Positions 8,637 to 16,577 of a stretch of DNA of 64,000 nucleotides are shown piece after piece. The notes beneath the pieces were generated by a model, which was not told the origin of the DNA, did no database searches, and saw only the letters and a program-made list of their open reading frames with translations. The stretch spans positions 2,170,001 to 2,234,000 of the forward strand of contig NZ_BOSI01000001.1 of the NCBI RefSeq assembly GCF_018403265.1, in the 5' to 3' direction. Origin of the DNA: Paenibacillus sp. J31TS4. GTDB taxonomy: Bacteria; Bacillota; Bacilli; Paenibacillales; NBRC-103111. The position numbers and the translations under genes were made by a program. The first letter of the stretch is position 1, and every line of letters begins with the position of its first letter.

Positions 8637-10030
8637 TTGTCCGTCTCCTTTCCCGGGGTTTGCTTCGCGGGAAGGAACTGGAACCAGCTGGCCGGATTTT
8701 TCGTCTCTTCCCTCATTTCCTTGTACCCGGCCTTGATCGTCTCCGGCAGGTCCGGGGTGGGCGGCAGCAGCGCCGCGAACTTCTTGTCGGCCCGTTCGCC
8801 GAGTGCCACCACCTGGCGCTTCTGCTTGGACCAGGCCATCTGACGGTCTTCCCACTTGTCCTTCGGCACCCAGGCAATGGTCATCAGCTCGGGCGTCAGG
8901 CGGGTCGCGTCTGTCCAGTAGGCGAGCTCAAGGGAGCCCTCTTTCTCGTCTCCAAGCTTGCGCAGCGTATACTTGCCCTTCCACGTGGCTGGCAGCTGGA
9001 TGCCAAAGCCGCTGCCGTAGTCGTAGTAGTTCTCCTGCACGGGAGTTAATCCCTTGCCAGGATTCCACTTGCTCCATTCGTGAATCCAAGGGATCGCCGC
9101 CAAGGACAGATGATCCGTACCCGGAGCAGGCTTCAACAGATCGATCTCGATAATCCCGTCTCCGTCCACGTCCCGCGATGTCGCCGTGTAGGCGTTCAGA
9201 AGGATCGGGCTCGACTGGTCGCCGGTCAGCGAAGCCAGCCTCAGCCGGCCGTTGTCGAGCAGCAGCAGCATCGTGCTGCCCGAATGGGCCCCTACCTGAG
9301 CGTCGACGAAGACTCCTCTGACCGTGTCGCTTGCTTTGCCAGCCTGCACCTGGACCAGGATGTTCGCCAGCCCGTCCAGCGGCATGCTGTCGACCGCGAT
9401 GAGCCGGTTGTCCTGGAGGCGGTACAAGCTGACGGTCGGCAGGTCCTTCGTCCGGTCCGCCCGGAAGAGGACGATGTCCGGAATGGCATCCGCATCCAGT
9501 TGGTCGACCGCAAGCTCGGTATACGCCTGGCTATCCAGCAGCTTAAGCTGGCCTTGCTGAAGCCGATAGACGGACAGGCTCTTGGTGATCTGCTTGCCTC
9601 CGCTCCAGCCGACCAGAATATCCCGGGTTCCCGTCCCGGTCAGATCCAGAATGTCCATATAATCGAATTCGCTTCCCAGCTCCACCTGCTCGGCCATCCG
9701 CGTCCAGCGGCCGTCCGGCTGCTTCTTGAGAATGAGAAGGCCGAGCTGGAACTGATTCGTTTCCTGCTTATATAACGCTATTGCTTCCTTCACGCCGTCT
9801 CCGTCCAGATCCGCCTGTGAGATTGCCCCGATCTTCTCTCCGTGCTTCAGCGGCACCGTCAGCTTGGCGCCATTCGGGAGCAGCTCGGATACCGCCCGCA
9901 GGATCGCCTCCTGCTCGGAGCCTGCGGCTGGCGCCTTGAGCAGCTCGACGGGGGACGAGAGGATGCTGCAGCCGGACAATCCTGCGGCAAAAACGACGGC
10001 GGACAGGGCGGCGGCGATGACTCTTCTCAT
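8633..10030 (-). CDS. Lipoprotein with FG-GAP/VCBS-like repeats
   Basis: A 465-aa exported lipoprotein. The signal sequence ends in a lipobox (GLSGC, Cys at about residue 21). The mature part has repeated calcium-binding-like blades: 'ADLDGDGVKEAIALY', 'LDLTGTGTRDILVGW', 'DQLDADAIPDIVLF' and 'RDVDGDGIIEIDLL', as in FG-GAP/VCBS beta-propellers. The C-terminal ~130 residues are a separate domain I do not recognise. It lies between a polysaccharide deacetylase gene and a two-component system, and its stop overlaps the regulator start by ATGA. A role as an envelope sensor or accessory protein for the kinase is an inference from this coupling. Confidence 0.75.
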   Translation of the reverse strand: MRRVIAAALSAVVFAAGLSGCSILSSPVELLKAPAAGSEQEAILRAVSELLPNGAKLTVPLKHGEKIGAISQADLDGDGVKEAIALYKQETNQFQLGLLILKKQPDGRWTRMAEQVELGSEFDYMDILDLTGTGTRDILVGWSGGKQITKSLSVYRLQQGQLKLLDSQAYTELAVDQLDADAIPDIVLFRADRTKDLPTVSLYRLQDNRLIAVDSMPLDGLANILVQVQAGKASDTVRGVFVDAQVGAHSGSTMLLLLDNGRLRLASLTGDQSSPILLNAYTATSRDVDGDGIIEIDLLKPAPGTDHLSLAAIPWIHEWSKWNPGKGLTPVQENYYDYGSGFGIQLPATWKGKYTLRKLGDEKEGSLELAYWTDATRLTPELMTIAWVPKDKWEDRQMAWSKQKRQVVALGERADKKFAALLPPTPDLPETIKAGYKEMREETKNPASWFQFLPAKQTPGKETDK

Positions 10031-10076
10031 GCGAACATTTCTCCTCGGTCAGACAATGAACGGTCCGGGCTCCCCG

Positions 10077-11102
10077 TTAAGGCAGCATCTCCGGAACCGT
10101 GACGAATGTATAGCCGTTCTTCTTCAGATAGGCGATGATCTGGGGCAGCGCCTCCACCGTGTTGCTCAGGTCGCCCTTCTTGCCTCCGAAACTGTGCTGC
10201 AGAACGATGGCGCCCGGCTTCACCTGGTGGTTCACGATGGCCATCATATCGGCCACCGGCGTGCCCGCCCAGTCCTTCGTATCGACGGACCAGTTGACCA
10301 CATGCGTGTTCATACTGGCCAGGGTAGACAGCACTTCGTCCGACACCGCACCGTACGGAGGACGGAAGATCGCGCTGTGTTTTCCGGTTACGGAAGCGAT
10401 CAGCTCGTCGGTTTTGGTCACCTGCTCCCGCATCTCCTCGGGCTTCAGCGAGGTCATATTGGAATGGTTCCAGGAATGATTGCCGATCGCATGGCCTTCC
10501 TCCGCGATTCTCTTAAGCACGTCTGGATGAGCGGCTGCCTGCTGGCCGACGACGAAAAAGGTCGCCTTCACGCCGGCTTTATTCAGCAAATCCAAGATTA
10601 GGGGAGTCCATTTGGGATCGGGTCCATCATCGAAGGTCAGTGCTACGAGCTTGCGCTCGTCCGCCGGCCCGCTGCGAATCACTTTCCCCGAAGCCTTGCC
10701 GCTGCCGTTTGCCGGTTTGGCCGTCGGCTGGGGACTTGGAGTGGGGGATGTCTCACCCCGCCCCGCCTGCGGTGCTGTTGTCCCGGCCGGCTTGGCCGGC
10801 TGGCCGGAGGGCGACGCCGAAGGAGACGGTGATACCGAAGGACGAGGCGTCGGCGAAGGCGTCGGGGAGGCGAGCCCCGGACTGCCTGACGGCTTGGCGC
10901 TCTCCTGCGTTTCCGCCGGACTTGGCTCTTGTCTCTCTTCATTCAGAACGGTCGGCGCCGGCTGGCCGGCAACCGACCCGCCGCCTGTCAAAAACGCCTC
11001 TACTTTATTATATCCTGCGAATGCTACTCCCACGATTAACGTGGCGACCATGATGCCGCGGCGAGCCTTCCTGCTCCCCGCACTGTTCTTCCTTCTCCCC
11101 AT
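10077..11102 (-). CDS. Polysaccharide deacetylase (NodB homology domain)
   Basis: A 341-aa envelope protein. A basic N-terminus and one TM segment (about residues 17-30) anchor it. A Ser/Pro/Thr-rich linker (about 50-135) spans the wall. The C-terminal NodB domain (about 150-340) shows all five motifs: 'TFDDGPDP' (Asp158-Asp159), 'HSWNH' (His209, His213), 'RPPYG', 'DTKDW' and 'IVLQHS'. It probably de-N-acetylates peptidoglycan or another wall polysaccharide outside the cell. It is the first gene of the unit that continues 46 nt later with the lipoprotein, regulator and kinase genes. The start has a purine-rich GGAGCAGGAG upstream. Confidence 0.92.
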   Translation of the reverse strand: MGRRKNSAGSRKARRGIMVATLIVGVAFAGYNKVEAFLTGGGSVAGQPAPTVLNEERQEPSPAETQESAKPSGSPGLASPTPSPTPRPSVSPSPSASPSGQPAKPAGTTAPQAGRGETSPTPSPQPTAKPANGSGKASGKVIRSGPADERKLVALTFDDGPDPKWTPLILDLLNKAGVKATFFVVGQQAAAHPDVLKRIAEEGHAIGNHSWNHSNMTSLKPEEMREQVTKTDELIASVTGKHSAIFRPPYGAVSDEVLSTLASMNTHVVNWSVDTKDWAGTPVADMMAIVNHQVKPGAIVLQHSFGGKKGDLSNTVEALPQIIAYLKKNGYTFVTVPEMLP

Positions 11103-11203
11103 TGGTACTCCTGCTCCCCGATCCTAGATTTCTGTCTGCTAGACTAGTCTCCAAACAATAGACAAGAGACTCCCAGACCGCCCGGCCCGGAGCCTCTTCT
11201 GTC

Positions 11204-11231
11204 TCTATATAATAAACGACAAAGAAGGCAA
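11204..11231 (-). promoter_or_regulatory. Possible promoter of the deacetylase operon
   Basis: On the minus strand TTGCCT (complement of 11226-11231), a 16-bp spacer and TATAGA (complement of 11204-11209). A perfect 10-bp palindrome AGACTAGTCT at 11141-11150 and an imperfect GAGACTCC/GGAGCCTC stem at about 11165-11200 lie in the presumed leader. The stem could instead be the terminator of the kinase gene at 11385-13001. Confidence 0.4.
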
Positions 11232-11384
11232 AGAAGTTACGGCAAGATTACAAAAGCTATCAAATTTCTTCCCCTACTCGTCCTATCTTTCTTTCCATTC
11301 CGACAGTCCTTCCCGCTCCCCCTTCTCTTCGTTCGTCCTGAGCGGCAAACGAAGTCTCCCGCGCTGCAGGGCCGGCCGCTTCCG

Positions 11385-13001
11385 TCAATCGCTTTCCCGC
11401 ATAAATAAAGGGAGCCACACGGTGATGACCGTCCCCTCGTCCTTCCGGCTCTCGATCTCCAGCCGGCCCCCATGGTCGGCGATGATGCGGCGGCTTGTCA
11501 TCAGACCGAGTCCGGTACCGGTCTCCTTGGTCGTGAAGAAAGGCTCGCCGAGCTTGGGCAGCAGCGTCTCCGGGATGCCTGTCCCCTGGTCGGCGAAGCT
11601 CACGATAATGCCGTCCTCCTCATCCCGCTCCGCCGAGATGTGGATGTCTCCCCCGTCAGGCATTGCCTCTATGGCGTTCTTGAGCAGATTGAGAATGACC
11701 TGCTTCAGCTGGTTCTCGTCCCCCCGGACCGGAGGCAGCTGATTCTCGTAATGGCGGATCAGCTCGATCCGGCTGGACACCGCCTGCACATGGAGTAGCG
11801 AGATAATTCCCTCGATCGCTTCGTCTATGTACACCATGCCGTAGCTGACCGTCTGCGGCTTGGCCAGCATCATGAATTCGCTCACGATAAAGTGAATCCG
11901 CTGCAACTCAGATTGCATAATATCCAGGTACCGGGAATGCTCGGTTCCCTTCATCTTCAGCAGCTGGGTGAAGCCCATCAGCGAAGCCAGCGGATTGCGG
12001 ATCTCGTGGGCCACGCCGGCGGCCAGCTGTCCGGCGACGGACAGCTTCTCGGATTGCAGGAACAACTCTTCCTTTCGCTTGCGGTGCGACAAGTCGCGGC
12101 ATACGCTCTGGATGACGTCTCCCTCCATGAAGTCGGGGATACGGGCAGAGGCAGATTCCACCTCCAGTTCGGTCCCGTCCAGCGCCAAGATGCGATGCTC
12201 ATGGAATTCAAGCGGATCGCGATGGTCGATCATCTTCAGATGCTGCTCTACCGCCGCAGCGGATTCCGGATGAATGAACGCCATGAGCGGCCGCCCGATC
12301 AAGTCCTCCGGGCAGGAGCCGCCGAGCATGCGAACCGCAGCGGTGTTGACATACACGAATATGCCGTCCCGGTGAACAAAGACCGCCTCCGGCAGATTCT
12401 GGATCAGTTTCTGGTAGCGCAGGTCGGCCTCGCGGCGGGCATCCAGCTTCTCCGTATCCAGGCCCTTCTCGCGTCTCGCGATCGTCGTGCCGAACAAGAT
12501 CAGAACGAACAAAACAAGGCTATCCACCATATATCGGTAGAGCTCGCCTGTTCCGGTAGAGCGGGCGTCTCCAAAATAGAAAAAAGTATAGAGGCTGAGC
12601 ACGCAGATGGACATCGAGACCGTTCCCCATACACGCCAATAGATCGCCGCGTGAATCACCAGCATAAAGGTGAAGGGAAGAAACGGGCTGTCCAGCCCGC
12701 CCGTGCTGCCGATGAGCCAAAAGCAGTTGCCGTAGCTGACCCAGACCGCCAGGCGAATGATCGTCTGATACGTAACACTTCCGGGAGAAAAAGCGTGAAC
12801 CCCCAGAAAAAGAAGAAGGGACGACCCTGTGCCGAAGATCGCAAGTCCCTTCAGATCTTCCCATGAGAATCCAAGTCTCTCGAGAAGCGGAGTAGATTGA
12901 AATAGGAGAGAGAAGAACAGCCATAGCAGCACCCGTACTCCGCTGCTAAACCGTTCGTAGCTGTGGACATTGCCCTCCCCGAATAGGTTCCTCATCTTCA
13001 T
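11385..13001 (-). CDS. KinB-like PAS sensor histidine kinase
   Basis: A 538-aa membrane kinase. The N-terminal ~175 residues hold about six TM segments. A PAS domain follows (about 196-308: 'LPEAVFVHRDGIFVYVN', 'ALDGTELEVE'). HisKA has His332 in 'LAAGVAHEIRNPLASLMGF', and the ATPase domain has 'NLLKNAIEAMPDGG', 'FADQGTGIP' and 'TGTGLGLMTSRRII'. This architecture and the 'HEIRNPLASLMGFTQLL' motif are those of sporulation kinases such as KinB, which phosphorylate Spo0F. No response regulator is adjacent, consistent with an orphan phosphorelay kinase. Start ATG 13001; an ATG 6 nt later is possible, and the ribosome-binding site is weak for both. Confidence 0.85.
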   Translation of the reverse strand: MKMRNLFGEGNVHSYERFSSGVRVLLWLFFSLLFQSTPLLERLGFSWEDLKGLAIFGTGSSLLLFLGVHAFSPGSVTYQTIIRLAVWVSYGNCFWLIGSTGGLDSPFLPFTFMLVIHAAIYWRVWGTVSMSICVLSLYTFFYFGDARSTGTGELYRYMVDSLVLFVLILFGTTIARREKGLDTEKLDARREADLRYQKLIQNLPEAVFVHRDGIFVYVNTAAVRMLGGSCPEDLIGRPLMAFIHPESAAAVEQHLKMIDHRDPLEFHEHRILALDGTELEVESASARIPDFMEGDVIQSVCRDLSHRKRKEELFLQSEKLSVAGQLAAGVAHEIRNPLASLMGFTQLLKMKGTEHSRYLDIMQSELQRIHFIVSEFMMLAKPQTVSYGMVYIDEAIEGIISLLHVQAVSSRIELIRHYENQLPPVRGDENQLKQVILNLLKNAIEAMPDGGDIHISAERDEEDGIIVSFADQGTGIPETLLPKLGEPFFTTKETGTGLGLMTSRRIIADHGGRLEIESRKDEGTVITVWLPLFMRESD

Positions 13002-13146
13002 CCCATCCAGACTCTAGTAGTCAAAGAAATAACGACAAACGACCCAGGATACCGTCTCAAAAAGTAAAAATATGTAAGTTACAATCTATTATATAGTACT
13101 TTTGTCAGAGAACAAGAGATCGGGGGGAGGAAAGTAAAAAAATTAC

Positions 13147-13257
13147 ATGAAATTCGAGAAGAAAGCAAACAAAACGACAGCATTCGCCGGGATCCGGCAA
13201 ACGTGGATCGGCCTCGCGTCGGGGTTCTCTATCGTTCTCGCTAACTGCCGCAAATAA
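13147..13257 (+). CDS. Candidate 36-aa small peptide gene
   Basis: An ATG at 13147 opens 36 codons: a basic N-terminus (MKFEKKANK), a mostly hydrophobic centre (WIGLASGFSIVLANC) and a final RK. A strong Shine-Dalgarno (GGGGGGAGG, ending 13130) lies upstream, although its 16-nt spacing is longer than ideal. A terminator-like hairpin begins at the stop codon. It is divergent from the KinB-like kinase gene. The peptide could be membrane-associated or secreted. No family was recognised and no clear promoter was found, so this could be chance. Confidence 0.3.
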   Translation: MKFEKKANKTTAFAGIRQTWIGLASGFSIVLANCRK

Positions 13258-13288
13258 GCAAGCAGGTTCTTTCCAGCACTTGCTTTTT
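13256..13288 (+). terminator. Terminator-like hairpin after the 36-codon ORF
   Basis: AAGCAAG (13256-13262) and CTTGCTT (13279-13285) form a stem followed by a run of five T residues (13284-13288). On the other strand the same stem is followed by TTATTTG. Confidence 0.5.
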
Positions 13289-14143
13289 GTTCATTCTCAT
13301 GGTATTATACAATGATTGCCGGAAAATGCCGGCATGTTCCACAGAAGTTAACCCTCGAATGATTCCCTTTGCAGGCAGGAAATTTACCTCACGACGAATT
13401 TTCCGAGCAACAACTCCTTTCAATTGATTTCCCGGGCACCCCAACGTTCTTGTATCGCTGATTCACACTGGCGCGGTCATCGGAGCCGCAAGGATGGAAG
13501 AGAGGCAGGGCTTTCATTGTTTTAGGATGCAAAGGTAAGACAAGCAAGAGATCACTAGGCAATCAAAAGCTAAGGAATAGAGTAGGGAACTGGATGCGTC
13601 GCTCCGCCGCCGTACGAACGTGTACCGTTCGGCTGCGCAGGACCGCAGAAGGGTTAACCAGGTCGTCCCCGAGATCGGCGCCCATGCGCAGCCGGGCCGG
13701 ACGAGCAAGACCGGACCGGTTCTTCTTGAGCGGGACAAATGAACGCCCGGGCAAGCATAGCTTGCCCGGGCGTTGCTGTATTCGGAGGCGGCAAAAGAGA
13801 ACGAGCGCTCCGCTTCTTCCCTACTCCGACTCCCGCTTGCAAAGACTGGCGAAAATGCCCCTTTGCCTGACCAGCTCGGCAACAACCTTCCGAGAATCCG
13901 GTCAACGATCGAAAAACATACGTTCGCGCGAATACTCTTTCTCCCCCCGGCCTGTCCTACGGGCTCTCCCACCCTTTTCAGAAAACCGATTCGCGTATTC
14001 TCTCCGCCTTCCTCACTTTTTGCCCGCTTGCCAGCTCGTCGGTCTCATGCATGTCCGGCAAAACCCAGGCATATCAAGGGACTTCGCCTAATACCTATGT
14101 AACGACAGCAACAGCCTACACGGGGAAAAACGGGGGATTGCCT
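13289..14143. other. Gene-poor intergenic region
   Basis: No convincing gene. Open frames on either strand lack ribosome-binding sites and family-like composition. The only clear structure is the hairpin at 13742-13774. Confidence 0.5.
13742..13774. repeat. Perfect 15-bp inverted repeat hairpin
   Basis: AACGCCCGGGCAAGC, a 3-nt loop and its exact reverse complement. There is no T run on either side, so it is not a classical terminator. It stands alone in the gene-poor region. Confidence 0.75.
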
Positions 14144-14251
14144 ATGGGACAGAAGCTTGCGGTAGCGGTGATCCACGGCATCGGCAGGCAGCAGCCGAAT
14201 TTTGCCGAGGATATCGAAGCCATTCTTGTCAAACAGTATAAAAAAAAATGA
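14144..14251 (+). pseudogene. 5' fragment of the split alpha/beta hydrolase
   Basis: The frame gives MGQKLAVAVIHGIGRQQPNF and then 15 more residues before TGA at 14249-14251. 'AVAVIHGIGRQ' is the first core strand and oxyanion loop of an alpha/beta hydrolase, which the downstream ORF lacks. The frame changes at a run of nine A residues (14240-14248). One extra A, or a -1 slip on the A run, joins it in frame to the ORF at 14248. GGGGG lies 7 nt before the ATG. It may be a sequencing error, a true frameshift mutation, or slippage-dependent expression. Confidence 0.75.
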
Positions 14252-15057
14252 TCGCCTTGACGGGCGAGCCATGCGAAGACGAGCTGGTCGTCCAGCCCGT
14301 CTATTGGGCGCCGATTCTCGACCATCTGGAGGATGAGCTCGAGGAGCGCCTTGCCCCCTACCGGCTCGCTTGGCAGAACACCCGCTCCTTCATCATCAGC
14401 TATCTGGGCGACGCCATCGCCTACCAGCCTATCCCCGGAGAGCGCGGCCCCGAGGAGACGCTCATCTACAAGCAGATTCACGAGCAATTCGAGCACTGCC
14501 TCACCCGCCTTGCCCGCATGGCCGGCGACAAGGCCCCCTTATGCGTCATCTCGCACAGTCTCGGCTCGGTTATCGCCAGCAACTTTTTTCACGATAAGCA
14601 GATCTTCCGCACCTCCTCGTTCCGCAGCCCGATGGAGAGAGGAGAAACCCTCGCCTTCTTCTACACGCTCGGCAGTCCGATCGCCATCTGGGGACTCCGC
14701 TACAAAAACTTCGGCGATCCGCTGGCCGTCCCCGCCCCTCAGCTGAAGAAGCACCACCCGTTCATTCAGGGCGAGTGGCTGAACTTCTTCAACAAATTCG
14801 ATGTGCTCAGCTATCCCATTCAATCCATCAACGACCGGTACTGCCGCGCGGTGACCGGCGATGTGCAGGTGAACGTCGGCCACGGCCTGTTCGGCCTCAC
14901 TCCCGCCGCCCATCTGTACTATTGGACGAATCGCCGCGTGCTAGGACGGATTGCGGAAGCTCTGGCACGAGCGACCATTGCGCTCCGGGAGGAGGAGGGA
15001 CTCCCGCCGGTCAAGAAAAAAAAGACCTGGTACAGTTTCTATAAACGCTGGTTCTGA
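14248..15057 (+). CDS. Alpha/beta hydrolase (3' part of a frameshift-split gene)
   Basis: A 269-aa frame whose start ATG overlaps the TGA of the 14144 fragment (ATGA). The nucleophile elbow is 'CVISHSLGSVIAS' (Ser104). A late 'VNVGHGLFGLTPAAHLYYW' offers the catalytic His. Together with the 35-residue upstream fragment it would make a single hydrolase of about 304 residues with complete N-terminal strand, elbow and C-terminal helix. The ATG at 14248 has no Shine-Dalgarno of its own, so it is expressed by coupling, slippage or not at all. The C-terminus is basic ('KKKKTWYSFYKRWF'). The substrate is unknown; lipase- or esterase-like activity is a guess from the elbow. Confidence 0.7.
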   Translation: MIALTGEPCEDELVVQPVYWAPILDHLEDELEERLAPYRLAWQNTRSFIISYLGDAIAYQPIPGERGPEETLIYKQIHEQFEHCLTRLARMAGDKAPLCVISHSLGSVIASNFFHDKQIFRTSSFRSPMERGETLAFFYTLGSPIAIWGLRYKNFGDPLAVPAPQLKKHHPFIQGEWLNFFNKFDVLSYPIQSINDRYCRAVTGDVQVNVGHGLFGLTPAAHLYYWTNRRVLGRIAEALARATIALREEEGLPPVKKKKTWYSFYKRWF

Positions 15058-15128
15058 CATTCACGAGCAGGCCATGACCCATTTTGCCCGGATCTAGACG
15101 AATGCCAAGTCCGCCCTCTCTAGACACT

Positions 15129-15137
15129 CATACTATA
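15129..15137 (+). promoter_or_regulatory. Possible sporulation-sigma -10 element
   Basis: CATACTATA matches the CATAnnnTA pattern of mother-cell sigma-K promoters, 52 nt before the YjcZ-like start. A matching -35 is not convincing. Confidence 0.3.
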
Positions 15138-15188
15138 CATTGTGTTAAACACCCACTAGGGAAAAAACCAAATGAGGGAGTGCATATC

Positions 15189-15500
15189 ATGTCAAGTATG
15201 GGCAGCCTGGGAAGCAATATGGGATTGGGACCTAACACGGATCTCCATCTGAACATCAATGCCGCGGCCAATGCGGGCGTTAACTTCCCGCCGCCCGTCC
15301 CCTATCCGATGCCGACGTATGTCGCTCCGGTGCAGATGGCACCGATGTATCATCATCACGGGCATTATCACCATCACCACCACGGCTGCGGCTGCGGCTG
15401 CGGCGGCGGCGGATACGGCTACGCCAGAGGCTACGATGCCGGCGCGATTCTCGTCCTGTTCATCCTCCTCGTCATCATCTCCCGGACTGTTGTCGTGTAG
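15189..15500 (+). CDS. YjcZ-like His/Gly/Cys-rich small membrane protein
   Basis: A 103-aa protein. The N-terminal half is Gly/Asn/Pro-rich, followed by histidine runs ('MYHHHGHYHHHHHGCG') and alternating Gly-Cys. It ends in one hydrophobic segment, 'GAILVLFILLVIISRTVVV'. That tail resembles the 'ALIVVLFILLIIVG' ending of YjcZ-type sporulation proteins found in Bacillales. A spore-coat or spore-membrane role is therefore likely but inferred. The His/Cys-rich part could bind metal. The start at 15189 follows GAGGGAG, and a terminator lies at 15556-15585. Confidence 0.6.
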   Translation: MSSMGSLGSNMGLGPNTDLHLNINAAANAGVNFPPPVPYPMPTYVAPVQMAPMYHHHGHYHHHHHGCGCGCGGGGYGYARGYDAGAILVLFILLVIISRTVVV

Positions 15501-15555
15501 CCGAATTCCTTCCGGAAGAACCGAACGGACATTGGGATTGTCCCAAGCGCACCAA

Positions 15556-15585
15556 AAACGCCGCCGGCATATACCGGCGGCGTTT
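15556..15585. terminator. Bidirectional terminator
   Basis: AAACGCCGCCGG and CCGGCGGCGTTT form a 12-bp stem with a 6-nt loop, with an A run before and T residues after. Confidence 0.85.
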
Positions 15586-15704
15586 GGCGTTTGCAGCTTC
15601 GCTTTCGTTCAAGCGTGAGGCGAGGCAGGAAAAGACGGCTGCGCCAGGCAGTTGAGACCGCCCTCTCTTCCTCCCGACCCGCTCACGCTCGCTCTCTCAT
15701 AGGC

Positions 15705-16346
15705 TTACTTCAGCTTGAGAGCTTTCTTGTAGAGTGGATACAGCCACTTGACTCCGCTCGGCGTCACCGTGTCGGCAAGAAGATGGGAGACATAGCCGGC
15801 TGTAGCGACGAGGGCCAAGCCTTCGACATACAGCTCGCTCTCCATCCCTCTGCCGATGAAGCCCCATAGCAGCAAAGCCCAGAGCGTATGCGTCATCCCT
15901 CTGTGCTTGAGCCAGGGGGCCACCGCCACGAACGCTCCGAGCCCGAGCAGCCAGGACATGCCCGTCTGCACGCCGGCGTAGAGCGTGCCGGCCCCGACCG
16001 CGCTCACCAGCGCGTTGCGCAGCACGCCTTCCTTGGTCACGAAGCCGAGGAGCAGGAGAAGCAGAGCGGCGGCAGCCAGCCTCGGGTCAAACGGACGTCC
16101 GTCGGCATAAAGAAAGACAAGCCAGCAGCCGAGCAGGACGCCTCCCCACAGCATGCCCTCTCTCAGCAGCTTGGCGAGGCTGCCCAGCTTGCCGCTCAGC
16201 ATGCTGGGGCCGTCCAGGTCGGCGCTGAGTGCCGAGAAGGCCGCCACCGCCATATACAGGGCCGCGTTTTTGAGCGAGAACGGATAATAGCTCACGGCTG
16301 CCGCACCAATGGCGACACCGATCGCAAGATGTGTCGTACCTTTCAT
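15705..16346 (-). CDS. YdjM-like membrane-bound metal-dependent hydrolase
   Basis: A 213-aa polytopic membrane protein. The conserved motifs are 'MKGTTHLAIG' at the N-terminus, 'SADLDGPSM' (about 50), 'KHRGMTHTLW' (about 150) and 'VSHLLADTVTPSGVKWLYP' near the C-terminus, which together form the His/Asp metal site of the YdjM/YfhO-type hydrolase family. In E. coli ydjM is LexA-regulated, and here a 14-bp SOS-box-like palindrome lies just downstream of the -10 (16385-16398). The start at 16346 has GGAGGG upstream; the longer frame would run through the promoter. The substrate of the family is not established; a phospholipid or similar membrane substrate is often supposed. Confidence 0.85.
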   Translation of the reverse strand: MKGTTHLAIGVAIGAAAVSYYPFSLKNAALYMAVAAFSALSADLDGPSMLSGKLGSLAKLLREGMLWGGVLLGCWLVFLYADGRPFDPRLAAAALLLLLLGFVTKEGVLRNALVSAVGAGTLYAGVQTGMSWLLGLGAFVAVAPWLKHRGMTHTLWALLLWGFIGRGMESELYVEGLALVATAGYVSHLLADTVTPSGVKWLYPLYKKALKLK

Positions 16347-16384
16347 GGTCCCTCCGATGTCTGGATCGTCATGCGATTCACGCA

Positions 16385-16398
16385 CAAACATACGTTTG
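16385..16398 (-). promoter_or_regulatory. SOS (LexA) box-like operator
   Basis: CAAAC-ATAC-GTTTG agrees with the Bacillus LexA box pattern CGAAC-N4-GTTCG except for one symmetric base in each half. It covers the predicted start of transcription of the YdjM-like gene, where a repressor would block initiation. Confidence 0.55.
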
Positions 16399-16405
16399 CT
16401 TCCTA

Positions 16406-16434
16406 ATTATACCGGCAGCCTGACGCTTAGGCAA
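16406..16434 (-). promoter_or_regulatory. Promoter of the YdjM-like gene
   Basis: On the minus strand TTGCCT (complement of 16429-16434), a 17-bp spacer and perfect TATAAT (complement of 16406-16411). Confidence 0.7.
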
Positions 16435-16517
16435 TGGAGCTTCCGGCATAGAGGACCCGCCATGAGCGAAGGAAATATCGTGCCGCCTCTTTACAGGAAA
16501 ACCCATTTCCAGTTAAA

Positions 16518-16562
16518 ATCGTTTTGTCGCTAAAAAATATTTTAACGATAAAGAATATTTTA
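16518..16562 (+). promoter_or_regulatory. AT-rich repeat region upstream of the MFS gene
   Basis: Two copies of AATATTTTA (16536-16544 and 16554-16562) lie 18 bp apart, and ATCGTT (16518-16523) is mirrored by AACGAT (16544-16549). In this GC-rich DNA that suggests an operator, perhaps for the winged-helix regulator encoded two genes in. Confidence 0.4.
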
Positions 16563-16577
16563 GAAATGAGGCTTCCT

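Noticed and set aside
13241-13444. A 67-codon minus-strand frame in the gap near kinB
   Set aside because: The longest start has no ribosome-binding site and no recognisable domain; its 3' end is the reverse of the hairpin.
13514-13972. A 152-codon minus-strand frame
   Set aside because: It runs through the perfect 15-bp hairpin, lacks a ribosome-binding site, and has Arg/Ser-rich low-quality composition.
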